From positions 1,798,001 to 1,862,000 of the forward strand of contig JABYQN010000001.1 of NCBI GenBank assembly GCA_022606135.1: DNA of 64,000 nucleotides, read 5' to 3'. Below the pieces are notes generated by a model that was not told the origin of the DNA, ran no database searches, and saw only the letters and a program-made list of their open reading frames with translations. The position numbers and the translations under genes are program-made. This stretch comes from Fomes fomentarius (Eukaryota > Basidiomycota > Agaricomycetes > Polyporales > Polyporaceae). Shown here piece by piece: positions 9,683 to 21,648 of this stretch; positions within the stretch are counted from its first letter, which is position 1, and each line of letters opens with the position of its first letter.

Positions 9683-12600
9683 CTAAACCAAGTCTATCAT
9701 CGACCGCCTCCACTGCGACGTCAACTCGTCCACCTTGAGGATGACCCCCGCTGCTGCAGCTCTGAGGCGCACCTCCTGTGCGCCACCTCCTCCGAGGACT
9801 CTCGCGCCGTCCTCCAAGCTACCGAACACCTTTCCGGCCCATTCGCCCGTTCCAAGAAGGAGCGCAGTGTGCTCCAGACCAAGTGATCGTCCGCCATCCG
9901 AGTCAAGACAGCCGTCCAACACCACGAGAGCAAGTTCGAGCGCTGCGGTGAGCACCGCTGCTTCCTTGGTCTTCTGCGAGTCCCCGGGCCCCGTGCCAGA
10001 GCCATCGTCTGCATCCTCGTCAACGCTCTCTCCACGAGAGACGGGGCGCGTCCCGAGCGTTAACGCAAGCTCGAGGGCATCGGGAGCGATGACATGCAGC
10101 CACTCCCGCGCATTTCGCGCTGCATGTGCGAGCACCCCCAGAGTCTCGAGCATGCGCCCAAGGACGAGTGCACTGAGTACAAGACCCGAGCCCGCGCCGC
10201 GGTACCGATGCAGTGGCGGCTGGTGCGCGGTGCGCTCCTCTCGCGCCTGCTCGTCCCGGAGGAAGGTCCAGAAGCGATGGATCAGCGGGCAGATGAAGAA
10301 TTCCGCTGCGACCTCAGAGAAGGTCATGAGCTTGGGATGACGCGAGCCTGCTTGCGTGAGCTGCTGCAGGAGTGCGGCGCGGGCGGACGAGGAGGATTGT
10401 GGTGGGAGCTCGGCGATTTTGGATGACGGCCGGACGCGCAGGTTGCGCTCACGGACGACTTCTGGGAGTTTTTCTTCGGTGGCGGCTTTGCCCTTCTCGA
10501 CGGCGAGCCGGCTGATATCTTCTAACAGGAGCTGCACCGGGTTGTTCGAGTTGACATGATCGCCAATGGTGATGTACTTCTGATGAAGTGCAGGCGGGAG
10601 TTGCTTGCTCGGGAAAGAGGTTTTGTTTACTGGTAAGGTCTTGCGGCCGAGGAGGTCGGGAAGAGGAAGAGATGCCAACTCTCGAGCACCAAGTGCAAGC
10701 GCGTTGAGCATTACAAAGCGCTGGTCTGTTGAGTATTGGTTCGTGAAAAATTGCTCGATGATGGTTCTGTAGGTTGGATAGTATGAGCAATCATTCTCTC
10801 TCCATGAGCGGCGTTCACACTCACTGGGGAGATTTTCTCGGACAACAGGCCACAAGGGCATTCAGAGCAGCCTGGCGCTTTTGGTCGAAGTCATCTAAGT
10901 CGTAGTTGTCTTGCAGACCAATGAAGCCGTACACCAGGTTGACAGCATTCTCCTCTATATAGACCAATCTTAGTTGGATTGCCCCAGCACTGTGGAGATT
11001 GGTCACATACCAAGCTCAGTACCATAGCCACTTTTGCGCCTGATCAGCTCTTCCGCCACGTCCAACGCAACCTCAATCTTTGTTGCGGTATCCTGCTCGT
11101 TTCCACCTTGGAGTCCGCCGCCGCTGCTTCGTACCATCTCCCCAAGCTGGGCGAGATACACCGGCCGAGGGACCTTCTTAACACCTACACCTAATGTGGG
11201 GTCCCGCTCTATCTCCTCGAGCTCGGACGGTGTCGGCGAGGTTGAACGAGAAGAGGCGGGAGACGCGTAGCCTGTGAGCGAGTCATCTGAATCATATCCT
11301 GATGGTGGAAGCTCAACAGCAGCCTTGCCCAGAGGTGGAGTCACCGGGGAAGCATAGGTACCAGGAGCCTGCGATGCAGTAAGGGCGATATCTTGCGGCT
11401 CTTCTACGACTAGTTCTTCCGCGTCAGCGTCGGATGTCTTAAGAAGTTCTCTGAGTCGCCTGCACCAAAGTCTGCCCTGGTCTTCACCTTCCCATTCACC
11501 GAAGTCCAGCGCCTTTCCCGCGGCGTTCGCAACTTCTTCGGCCACGAGCATCCCACATCTCCGCACGGATGGATCCAGATGGGATATGTAGGTTGAGATC
11601 GACCGGATGAAGGGCGGCGAGAGAGCAAGTTCGTGGGCTGGAGTTGGGGCAGGAAAGTGGTTGATTGTGAGCAGGAGAAGAGAGGTCAGATCTAGGGCCA
11701 TCCTCAGTACTGTGCCCACATGTATCACGCAAACCATGCCTCACAGCGGTGTTGGGAAAGGAGCGAATGTCGTACGTGATCCGAGTCAGTCCAAAGGTCA
11801 ATAACCTTCGCTAAGAGGATATCCAAACCTATGGCGAGGTAGTGAGTTATCCACGTCGTGAAATCGCATGGATACATCTGAACAATCATACCTTCTCGGC
11901 TTCTGCTGCTACCCTTCTGCGCGCCAGCGGCCCAGCACGCGAAGATTCGTGCGTACCCTTCGTCCCAGTGACGTCCTAGAGCCACCGCGCTGAAGCAGTT
12001 CGAAAGTTCTTCGTTCTCCTTGTTGAGGGGGCCAACCAGCATCATTAGCAGGTTCGCCTCGCGTTTGACCAACCCCCTGGCATTCGAAGCGGGATAAAAC
12101 GCGTCTTTCGGAGTTGTCAATGACGAGAACAACGATGTCAATACGGTTCGCAAATTTTGTGAAGACGGTAGATTTTTGAATAGCTCGTTCCAGACAGCAG
12201 CATACATTTGTCCGTCAGGGGAAGCGAAGTGGATTCGGATGGTCGGTAGGGTGCTCTGGAAGAATGAGGGCTGTGCGGGGGATACAGGGATAGATGGCGG
12301 GAAGACTCCGACATTGGCGAGTTTGGACAGCAGGTATGCTATGGAAGATACGCTCTCTGTGTGCACGGTTAGAAAGTGGCAGCATGAGAGCACAACCAAA
12401 GCTGACCTCGAGACTTTTGCCCTGAAATTCTGTAGATCAGATTCTCCATGCGCACACTCACATCGTTGAAGTAGGTCCCTTGTTCTAGAACCACTGGGAT
12501 ATCGGATTGTCCAGCCATGTAGTTCGCCACCTTGACCGGTATGGCGATGACATTTCGTACGCAATCTTCCCAGGATACAGAATGCCTTCCAATTGTCGGA

Positions 12601-13064
12601 GACCCGCCGTGGATGGGAAACAAGACGGAATGCAGCACATCGATGGGGTACGCCTTGCAAAGTTTACCAAGCAGACGGACTGAGTAATCTCTGAATGGCA
12701 TAGATAGTATAGTGGAATATGCATACAACGCTACCTGACCGGCAGCAGGGGATGCGAAGGATATGGCGTCAGGACAGAAGTATTGTTCCACGAGTTCGTA
12801 TTTGCGTTCCTGCAGGAGAATCGACTCCCAGCCTGGGATGACATGCTCTAGTAATGCCCTTTGGAGAGATGGAATGTGCCGAGGAAGGTCAAAGCCTATG
12901 TGCGAGTTATCGTACTTCCTGAACGCTGGAGGTAGTAGACCGATGCAAGCGAGGGGTGCGGCCAATAATGGGAGCAGCGTTGGGAGATCCGGAATGGGAG
13001 ATTGCAGACGGGTGATCGTATCCCGGATCTGCGCGAGAGCAGCATCCGCGTACTCTGCAGACAT
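9683..13064 (-). CDS. TEL2: Telomere length regulation protein Tel2 (TELO2)
   Basis: Tel2 is the scaffold of the TTT complex (Tel2-Tti1-Tti2), which with Hsp90/R2TP matures PIK-related kinases such as TOR, ATM and ATR. Six exons (12407-13064, 11892-12356, 11745-11828, 11011-11709, 10825-10954, 9683-10766) give 1039 residues. The start MSAEYADAALAQIRDTI is the only good ATG upstream of conserved helices. Recognisable blocks are HVRHSLLSQHR (about residue 390) and the C-terminal Tel2 domain, including LVYGFIGLQDNYDLDDFDQ and QKRQAALNALVACCP (about 640-680), then FVMLNALALGAREL. An acidic loop contains YDSDDSLTGY. It resembles the CK2-phosphorylated DSDD motif by which Tel2 binds the R2TP subunit PIH1D1. 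Intron 3 (11710-11744) is only 35 nt. The gene is divergent from the small membrane protein gene with 221 bp between starts. Confidence 0.93.
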
Positions 13065-13285
13065 TGTGTCGCGTGGAACTATCGCAGGTGGTTAGTTAGA
13101 CGCGTCCAGTGATGGTCGTAGTACGGAGACAAGGGAACACTGCTCGCGCCGGCCCTCATGATCGCGAACCTTGCCGCGACCGCGCGTGCCCGTGAGGGCT
13201 TAGCGCTAGCGGGCTTCGCGCATCTGACCTCATTCACCTTGTTAGCTCGCTCCAAGCCTCCAACGACCACGACGAGTATTACGAC

Positions 13286-13991
13286 ATGTCTGACAACTTC
13301 GCTGTTGCTGCAACGTCTCAAGCACACGATGCAGACATTGAGTTCTTCGTACGCCGAGGCATGACGAAAGGCTATCAGCTGCTTTCTCTCCTCACGCCTC
13401 CTCTCTATGCTGTCTTCGCGGTGACGCGTTATGGCCGTTCGCACCTGAACGTGAATCGCTTGCTACGCGCGACATGGATGGGAGGGTCTCTTGGTATGTC
13501 CTTATGTGCATGAACCGTGAGCGCGAGTTGACGCGCTTCTGCAATAGGTATTGTTGGTGGTGGGGGCTTCGAATATGCCCGGTCGGCCTACTCAAACCCG
13601 GAGAAAGTGCGAATAAGGCGGTTCAGGACGGCATATGATGTGCGTACTCCTATCTCCTACATTGAATGACAACATAAACCATACCTATTCCTACCTCTCT
13701 AGACATCATCAATTCGTGCGGACGACCATTCAACCATCGGTGGTATCCTGTTTGCGGTGATAATGCCCGCGTTGTTCTGGAAGCGTGCAAATAGCATCAA
13801 TTGTGAGTGCCCCCGCGTTTTAACATTGCACGGCTTTGTCCTGAAACTTGTCTCTAATAGTGATCCTTGGGGGAGCTGGTATCGGCTCCGCGGTTGGTCT
13901 CATTGCACACCATGCAAGGACGGTGACAGGCGATCCCGCGCCGGCAATCCGTGTCCCTGAGGTACCTTCAGCAACGGAGTCCCCACACTGA
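13286..13991 (+). CDS. Small predicted membrane protein of unknown function
   Basis: Four exons (13286-13493, 13548-13639, 13703-13802, 13861-13991) join cleanly into a 176-residue protein. I do not recognise the family. The N-terminus is MSDNFAVAATSQAHDADIEF. Hydrophobic stretches follow at GYQLLSLLTPPLYAVFAV (about residues 30-47), a glycine-rich turn SLGIVGGGGFEYA, GGILFAVIMPALFW, and ILGGAGIGSAVGLIAHHA near the C-terminus. Between them lie basic loops such as KVRIRRFRTAYD. The pattern suggests three or four membrane passes in an internal membrane. It could belong to the glycine-zipper type of small mitochondrial or ER proteins, but nothing proves this. The clean phase bookkeeping (531 nt) and canonical introns support a real gene. 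Confidence 0.75.
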
Positions 13992-14169
13992 AAGAACACA
14001 TCGCACACTCTCCGATGGACTCGTTCTGTGAGATCATTGTACCATACGCAATTCTTATTTCTTCACTTTGCTCTCGTTAACCCTAAACGAAAGACGCTAC
14101 AAACTGTATAACATCTCCGCCGCGATACAGTGTGACAAGAAGACTGCAGTCCCTGGAGCTAGCATCCGC

Positions 14170-17041
14170 TCACTTCCTCCCTTCATCTTTCAGACGCCCA
14201 TCCACAACAGGCGAAATAACAGCTAGGTCTTCTTCCGCACCAGTGAGCTCCTCACGTTCACTAGGCTTTACACCATTGTCCTCTGAGCTCTTCGCCTCAT
14301 TCCTTCCCCTACGCATCTTTGCGCCGTCGAAGCAGTCCACATCGCTCATGTGTTCCCGTCCGGAGATGCGTAAGTTGTCGCGATAGTGTCCGCGGGACCA
14401 ACGTAGCGCAACTCCCGCAACACGCCGCCACATGTCCCCGATGGCACGCCCGGGACTCATGGAGCGCGTGCTGGATCCTCCGATGGACCTTGCGGGGCTC
14501 TTCGATCGTGTAGCCGCGAGCCTGTCCTTCGACTTCGAACGTGGTTCACGAGATGCGTGCGACCGCCGCGCCTTCTCACGGGATACTACGTTGCTCGTTT
14601 CCCCGGGGTCAAGGAGCTTGACATGGTGCGTTGACGCTATTCGCGAGAGGCGGTTGATGAACCGGCATCCTGTTCGAGAAGTATTGAGCTCTCCCGACAA
14701 GCTTCCACTTCATCCAGACACCCACCGAGCAGATACTTGCGCACGATCGCGCTTGTGAGCTGTCCGCTCTCGTCGTCGACCAGATACTTGTTGCCCTTGA
14801 GTGGCAGGAATCCGTCGTGGCCTTGCGCCATGTATTCTCGCGTGACGATCTTGTACGTCTTACCCCCCTTGACGCGTTTGATGGGCTCAGCGTCCACGAG
14901 CCCAGCCGCCGGTTGCGCCATGCTGTTCACGGTGGCCTGCAAGAGGTTTGACATCGATGATGATGCCGATCCTGTGCTCGGTCGCGGGGAGGTGGTGTCA
15001 CTTTGTGTCGGGGTATTCGTTCCAGAGTTCGCGGTACTGCCTCCAGACGGTTCTTGCAGGAGCCACACACCGAGTACGCGCTGCCCCGGTGGCTTGCGGG
15101 AGTCCCAGGAGACGCGGAAGCCAGAAATCACGGGGAACCGACTACAGTAGAACAGCAAGCGATCAGGCGAGCTCAAGCGCGAATATGAGGGGCAGTCACT
15201 GACCCTTCTTGAGCGGGCCACGTCTCGAGCGATGCCTCGAGGGCCGCCCATAGTGTCTCTCCATCAAGTTCCAAGACAACTATGGGGTCTTCGAAGGGCA
15301 AGATCTCGAGAATGTCACCCAATGTGATCAGACCTGAGACCCAGCTGACTGCTTGAGCAACCATTCGCAGTAAAAAGCTACTTGTACCTACCCGGGCCGT
15401 AAACCGAGTCTCCACGTAGTGTGCCTGCGCAGATGAACACACCATCAGCTCCGCCTCCAGTTTCTAGGCACAAGGCGTCGTCGTATGCGTGACGGAGAAC
15501 GTCAGCGAACCAGTTCGCTGCGGCAGTCTGGGAACATCACTCAGTTCCAACGTTCCTGTGTGTCCTGCCCAAGGTCACTGACCTCCTGCACACGAACGAG
15601 AGAGGACCGGAGATCGAGTTCGACTGACGACTTGCACACAGGAGCTTTCAGAGCCGATGAAACGGATGATAGGAGTGACTCCAGAAGCTTTGCCACTCTC
15701 TCGCTCTTCTTCGAACCAGGCTTTGTCTCGTGATGCTTGCCTGGTGAAGGTACTGCGTTACCACTGCCATTCCAATTGCTGCTCGAGTAACGTACCTCTG
15801 ATCGAACGAATGACCTTCCTACGAACGCTACCTTCTGCCGTGTCTGCTAGTTCCAGGATTACTTCGCTGAGATCACGGAAGTCGGTGCCACTCTTGATGA
15901 CAAGTACGTCGCCCTGGTCTTGCTCAGCCCCCAGCACCTCCTGTTTGAGGTCGTAGCCCTCCCACGAGGTCATACCCTTGGAGATGTAGTACAGGTGATC
16001 ATGCCCGCCGAAGATGAGGTCTGCGCCATGAATATTGGCGATCGGATTCTTTTCTTGTGCAGAAGGAGATAGGGCGTTCACTCGTTTGGCGAGGGCGATG
16101 TCCTAAATAGGTGAGTCAAAAGAAATGTCTTCCTCATGATCATAGCTCACGTTTGGTACTCTGCAACAGTTGTGCGTGTTCACCGCTCAGCTATATGTTG
16201 GGGTGCCGCTTCACGCACCTTGCATGAGTCAATGCGATGATGATATCGCACTTATGTTCGCCTTGAGGATCCCGTAGCCTTTTCGACAGGTCTATTGCCA
16301 CTTCCGCCATATCCCTGTACTTGAAATTCGAAGGCCAGGTGGAGACTGTAGCGATCCATTCTCTGCATTACAAGTGTCAAGCTGTCCCGCTCCAATTATC
16401 AGCCATACAGGAATCTGAACATACTTCTCTACTAGGCCTATGACTCCAACACGCACCCCGGCGCGCTCGAAGACATCGAATTCGAGTAGATGTTCTGGAA
16501 CGCCGGAAGTCTCGGTATCGATGATGTTACTGAGGATCCATGGCTTACTCCTAGAAGTCAACCCTTGTAGGACTTGAGCGTCGGATAAGTACTCACAAAG
16601 TTGGTGTCTTGTATGAGCTTCGATAGGTGTGGATAACCTAAACAATATAAGTCCGGCATTCGCCTTCAAGGGAGATAATCTCCTGTTACCAAAGTCAAAG
16701 TCGTGGTTCCCTGCATATAGCGATCCCATGTGAGCTCGCTGATGGGCCCAACTACGGCGGTACGCACCTGTTAACGAGATGTCCGGACCGATTGCGTTCA
16801 TTACGGGGACCATGTGGCTTCCTCTTGTAACAGAGCTCTCAACAGAGGGGCTGAAGACATCACCAGAGAACAGTACAAGTCCATCGCGCTTTCCGTCAGG
16901 TCGTTCCGGCCATTTCTCTCTGACATCGTCGAGCATGGCAGCCCACTGGGTAACATCTATCGTCTCCGGGGACTTGGAACTGAGCTTGAACGGCTGGACG
17001 CGGTAGACATCGTTGAAGTGGGCGATTTTCAGAGTGGACAT
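14170..17041 (-). CDS. 5'-nucleotidase-like calcineurin-fold phosphoesterase
   Basis: A two-domain metallophosphoesterase of the UshA/5'-nucleotidase family, 751 residues. Twelve exons: 16768-17041, 16690-16710, 16597-16637, 16425-16543, 16219-16362, 16151-16160, 15796-16102, 15583-15740, 15392-15527, 15204-15333, 14726-15141, 14170-14669. Metal-site motifs appear in order: IAHFNDVYRV, LFSGDVFSPS, TGNHDFDFG, IALTHARVPND and ADLIFGGHDHLYY. The 5'-nucleotidase C-terminal domain follows, with TAAANWFADVLRHAY, LETGGGADGVF, LITLGDILEILPFEDPI and LDGETLWAALE. No signal peptide is seen, so the protein is probably cytosolic, unlike the secreted enzymes. The last 150 residues are basic and serine-rich (KSKDRLAATRSKSPARS) and look disordered. 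One exon, 16151-16160, is 10 nt and encodes the link in THARVPND. The natural nucleotide or phosphate substrate is not evident. Confidence 0.9.
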
Positions 17042-17304
17042 GTTCCGCTTGTATGCTGTCAGATAACCGAGCGATGGGACTGATGGGCTGAAGGAAGGAA
17101 ATGAGGTCTATATAATGGACGGCGGTGTGGCCGGAAGACAGGGCCGCGCCCCTGTGCGCCTCGACGCGACGCGCTCGAGCGTCTACCGCGCAGAGCCGTT
17201 TCGGCCCAAATTGGGCAGGGCGTTCACCGTCACCTCGACCTCCACGACTTCAGCAGCAGCGTCATCATTGGCTCTTTTGCTTCTAAGGCTCTAACGCGCT
17301 CAGT

Positions 17305-18241
17305 ATGTCTGGTGTGGTTTCCCGCTTCAAGGCGACCTCAGGTCGCGTCCATCTCTTCAACCTCTCTCCCGCCCCTGGCTCAACGTCAACGGTATGACTG
17401 GTTCATCTTGCGCGGTGTTTCTCTAAAGCTTGGTTTCTAGCAAAAACGTCTGGGTCGCGGGCGGAGCTCTGGTCTTGGAAAGACCTCTGGACGGGGTCAC
17501 AAGGGTCAGAAGGCACGCGCAGGGAATGGCAAGCCAAAGGCTGGGTTTGAAGGAGGTCAGACACCCATCGTCAAACTCATCCCAAAGAGAGGTTTTGTAA
17601 ACCAGTGAGTCACAAGAACGAAATTATGTTCCCTGCCTTGACCATATGCATCAGGAACGCGAAGACATATGCGCCTGTCAATCTTGACCGCATTCAACAT
17701 TGGATAGACCAGGGCCGTCTCACGTCGTCCCCCGATAAACCCATCACTGCGCGGGAGTTGCTGCTGAGCGGCTGCATTCATCAAGTACATGACGGAATAA
17801 AGTTGCTTGGGAGCGTACGTATGCCATGTTTCTATCTGGTATAGAGTGCGTAACGTTCGCCTTTCAGGGTGCTGAACACTTGAAGACTGCCATTCATATC
17901 ACCCCTTCGCGTGCTTCGCAAAGTGCCATTCGTGCTGTTGAGAAGAAAGGCGGCACTGTCTTTTGCAAATATTACAACGAGCTCGCCTTGCGGGATAGCG
18001 TTAAGGGGAACACAGAGCGCACGCAAGCAGCACCTACACGAAAGAACGATATCCGTATGTCACTCTCCCAAACCTGCTGAACCCTTCTAACCTTATCACA
18101 GTCTGGTATACCTCGTGGAGGAACCGGGGATACTTGTCCACCACTGCGTTGTCCAAGATGCCTGTGGTCGAGGAGCGTTGGAAGGAGCTCTCCAAGCAGC
18201 TCACGACCTTCAAGGCTCAGGAGTATGACAAGGCGAAGTAG
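17305..18241 (+). CDS. MRPL10: Mitochondrial large-subunit ribosomal protein uL15m
   Basis: Component of the mitoribosome large subunit, 245 residues in five exons (17305-17391, 17441-17604, 17655-17814, 17868-18054, 18102-18241). The uL15 N-terminal rRNA-binding arm is unmistakable: [20 protein letters not shown], then [17 protein letters not shown]. The globular domain follows with [44 protein letters not shown] and [12 protein letters not shown]. The extra C-terminal tail ([15 protein letters not shown] and following) is typical of mitochondrial versions. The N-terminus ([19 protein letters not shown]) is basic and hydroxylated, fitting an import signal. It shares a 263-bp divergent promoter with the phosphoesterase gene. 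Confidence 0.95.
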
Positions 18242-19865
18242 ATGCTAACCTACATATCACCTTATTGGCCCACTTTAATACCTACCCCCGCATGACATGG
18301 CAAACGAATGCTCGTGCCTTCCGCACTTACTCCCGAGGACACACTCCAATCGCGCGCACAGGTGGTGTTCCAGCTACTGCGAATCGTCGGAACTGCCGTC
18401 TGAGTGTAATGGTCGATACGTCGTGGCTTCCGTGATCGGTGATGGCTTGTTTGAGTGGGGCCTCTGTCGTGTACATGGGCTGAAAGCCCGGGACTATAGG
18501 TACTCGTCTGCCCTAAAATGTCTGCGAGTGCTGCTGGGACGCTTCCGAGGGACCACTGGGAGAATTATGCGCCCATGAGCACGACTGAGAGCCAAGAGGA
18601 CAGGACATCTGGTGCTAGTTCTCTTCGCCACTCCTGACCGCTCTGATAAACTCCCCAATACACGAAACCAAGAAGGATCGGGAGCAGTCGCAGCTCGGGT
18701 CTACCATCGTTGCACATGTAGGGGATATTAAGTACGACTGTGTCCAAAAATACTACGTTCCCGGCGTCCAGACATGTACTTCCATGCGTTCAGCGTTTAT
18801 CCTGTTCAGTGAATTGAAGGTGGCAGTCAGTGACGCGGTACATTGTCTTGTTCACCGGGTGACGGAACTTGTGAGCATTGCGTTCTAGTGGTATCCCCTA
18901 TCTTTTCAACCGCTGAGCGAAGACCGCAACAGGCATAGGCGAGCACGCCGTCAGAATGGGGAAGACGTGGGTGCGCTCACACCGTGGAACTGAGATGCAT
19001 GTGCACCGCTTATAAAGCGTACTATAGTTATAACGAACCCTGGCAAGGTGAGTCATCGTACTTGACCTTGAGGAGAGCGCACTGATAGAAGATCCCGACT
19101 TACCGGGAGAACGAGGGGAGGGAGCACTAAAGCCATGTACATAGTTCTGCACTGTCACTGCAAGCCCTGCGGAACTGTGTCGAGATGATGTACCCATTAT
19201 GTATGTAGTATCACGGACTCAACACCTCACGGTATCATTTTCAGGTACAGATGAACGCATCCTCAATGAGAAACCCACGACAAAGTGTCAGAAGATGACT
19301 CGTGAAGACCACGATCTATCAAGGGTGTTTCCAGTATGAGCGGTGGGAATACAAGACGCAATACTGTGCGAAGTGCCGCACTCACCGACCTGCAGATTCG
19401 CGACTTCAAGTGACTTGGAACCGATTTGAATTCGGTCTCATTCTGACTTGTGAGTGCACTGACAGAAGGCCGGCAAAATGTGTCCAAGAGAGTTGGCGCT
19501 GGCATGATACAGTGCTTCCAAGGCCCAGTGTGCCATTGTTCGGTCTGCTCGACCGCGATGCTTATTAGAAATGACCCGTCGGACAGGGAACGTAGGTAGA
19601 TTGCTGAAGAGTCAGCTGAGACCAATAGCATCGGTGAAGGCTTACACAGTCAGATGAGGCGAATACCAGTCCAGTGGAGTGTTTCGATGAATCGCGACTA
19701 ACGAACGCTCGGATGTTGCCTAATGTACGATGTTTTGTCGTCACTGCATGCAAACTTTCGTGTTTGATACACTCGCGCAGTACATAAACGATACATTCTG
19801 CATGAGGGACCAGTCAGCTCCAATGCACAAGGCGACATTTTCGGAGAGAACAAGCAAACCTTGTA
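18242..19865. other. Gene-poor intergenic region (1.6 kb)
   Basis: No gene is recognised. A few frames (for example minus 18565-18747 and 19263-19631) contain protein-like stretches, but none shows a known motif or a consistent chain of exons. The interval may hold UTRs of its neighbours, decayed coding sequence, or a fast-evolving gene I cannot resolve by eye. Confidence 0.45.
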
Positions 19866-20928
19866 TCACAACAATATGACAAAATTGTTTCTGTCTCCAT
19901 GACGGAATACGGTCTTCTTCTGATATAGTTTGTGGTCCTCATGAGTCACAGCGGCGGCATCCCGTGTGCGCCGGAAAAGCCAATATGCCATCTTTCCACC
20001 TTCTTTCCACCGGCTGCGGATCTGCTCGAGTCCAACGACCTTCATGAGCCCCTCAAAATGCTCAGGGGTCATGTATCTAGAGTTCAAGATACAGGGTAGC
20101 GGGAGCTATCTACAATGTAAGAATTGCGCGGGAGCTGAATTTTTCACGAAGTACCCACCGCGACGAATAGCAGACCACCTGGGTGCAGCATGGTATGCGC
20201 TAAGTGGAGCATTTGTCCTGTGACAACAAATTACTCAATGGTGTGGCGACATACTACAGCAATTACTCACCTCGATCGTTGGGGTTAGGAGGAAAGTTAA
20301 GAACGAGGCTCAGGCTAATCACGTCCCACTTCTCCCGGTGTTCTTCGGGGTCCATGAGGAGAAAGTCCTGCTCGACAATTGACGGGTGCTGAGAGTGGAG
20401 GTCGATCGGCATCACGTCTATCCACGACTGGCACGGAGCGTAGTTGTCATATTTGAGAGCACCAACTTCCAACAGGCTGCGGGTATAGAGTTTACCGACA
20501 GGATCCAATGGGCCGTACGCACAGTTCACTCACCGCAACCGGGTACCCGACGCCTCGGTCTCTTTCGGTAGGCCAAGCTCACGCATCCATGCAATAAGGA
20601 CTTTCTCGCTTCCGCCGCCTCTGTCTTTGCCCTGTCCGATTGTGGACATACGTTGGTAGGTGGCCAAACCCCCCAGCTGCTCTATCTCCTGATCGACGGT
20701 CGCCAACTCGGACTCAGCTGACGCGACATCCTTGTTGCTGTTGCTGTCCTGTATAAGATGCTGGAGTTGAGCCTGACGTTTCAAGAGGACGTGGAAGCGT
20801 CGGATAACAGTTCTCGTTGCCTGTGGGCGGCCGGAGGAGCGCGAGCTTGAAGGATGCGAAGCTGAGTGGTCAGGTGGCGCGCTGGACGTCACTGGGGCTT
20901 TGCGCTTGTGCTTCCGTGTCTTGGGCAT
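19866..20928 (-). CDS. BMT2: 25S rRNA adenine-N1 methyltransferase Bmt2
   Basis: A nucleolar SAM-dependent enzyme. Yeast Bmt2 makes m1A2142 in 25S rRNA. Four exons (20534-20928, 20271-20476, 20159-20217, 19866-20105) give 299 residues. The start MPKTRKHKRKAPVTSS at 20928 is basic, fitting nucleolar targeting. An in-frame extension upstream (to 21033) is unlikely. Family blocks in order: FHVLLKRQAQLQ, YQRMSTIGQGKDRGGGSEKV, the SAM-binding strand RLLEVGALKYDNY, PIDLHSQHPSIVEQDFL, DVISLSLVLNFPPNPNDRG and LPLPCILNSRYMT with FEGLMKVVGL. All joins use GT/AG and keep phase. The last intron ends in GATAG, which restores the LPLPC motif. Confidence 0.93.
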
Positions 20929-21648
20929 AGAATCAGACTCATGGGTGTCGCAGCATGGAAATAGACAAGAAGACGGCCGCCGGAGTCGCGAGAGATGTGT
21001 GGACAGACAAGGACGACAAGGAGACTCTCGCATTTCGACGCCACAATGGTCCGGCTCGGAGCGCCGGTCCGGTTCTTGTACCTGGAATCAGTTCTGTCGA
21101 TCTTTGGTTAAGTTCATTTTCAACCTCATCCATCCACCTTATGTCCTCTTTCCACGGCTATGTCGCTCTGCCGGCGAAGTGAAGTGGGAAAACAATCGCT
21201 TATGTCCTATCAGCGACACAGACATCTCTGGGAAGGTTCCAGTGTGGCCCTGGAGGTCGTCTGACAGCTTCTCTGCCATCTTAACACCACCTTGCGAGCG
21301 TTGTGATCTTCGTCGCAGTAGCACCGGCCCTCGCTCGCTCTTATGAACGTACCTCTCGTAAAAAAAATCCAAGGACACTTTTGCCTTTTCTGATTCTGAA
21401 AGTGCAACGGCGTGCGACGATGTCTTGTCCAGACAGGCAACGCCAGACCAGCATTCCGTCACTTCACCGACGCGGGCCCAGGGTTACCCCATCGTGGATG
21501 CAGTCAGCCTGTCCAAGCACGCCCATGTTCGTCACTCCCTCGACGCGTGTACACGGGAACCGATCGCTTACTAGCAGGCACGGGTCGCCCGTCGTCTCTA
21601 ACTGCGTATAAAGCGAGCAGGTAGTCCATCACTCATCCTGAAGCACTC
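20929..21648. promoter_or_regulatory. Divergent intergenic region BMT2 / P450 A
   Basis: Apart from the TATA box at 21607-21612, no gene or obvious element is seen in these 720 bases. Confidence 0.5.
21607..21612 (+). promoter_or_regulatory. TATA box of P450 A
   Basis: A consensus TATAAA lies 42 bp before the ATG of P450 A. A TATA box so near the ATG implies a very short 5' UTR, in keeping with a regulated accessory gene. Confidence 0.55.
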
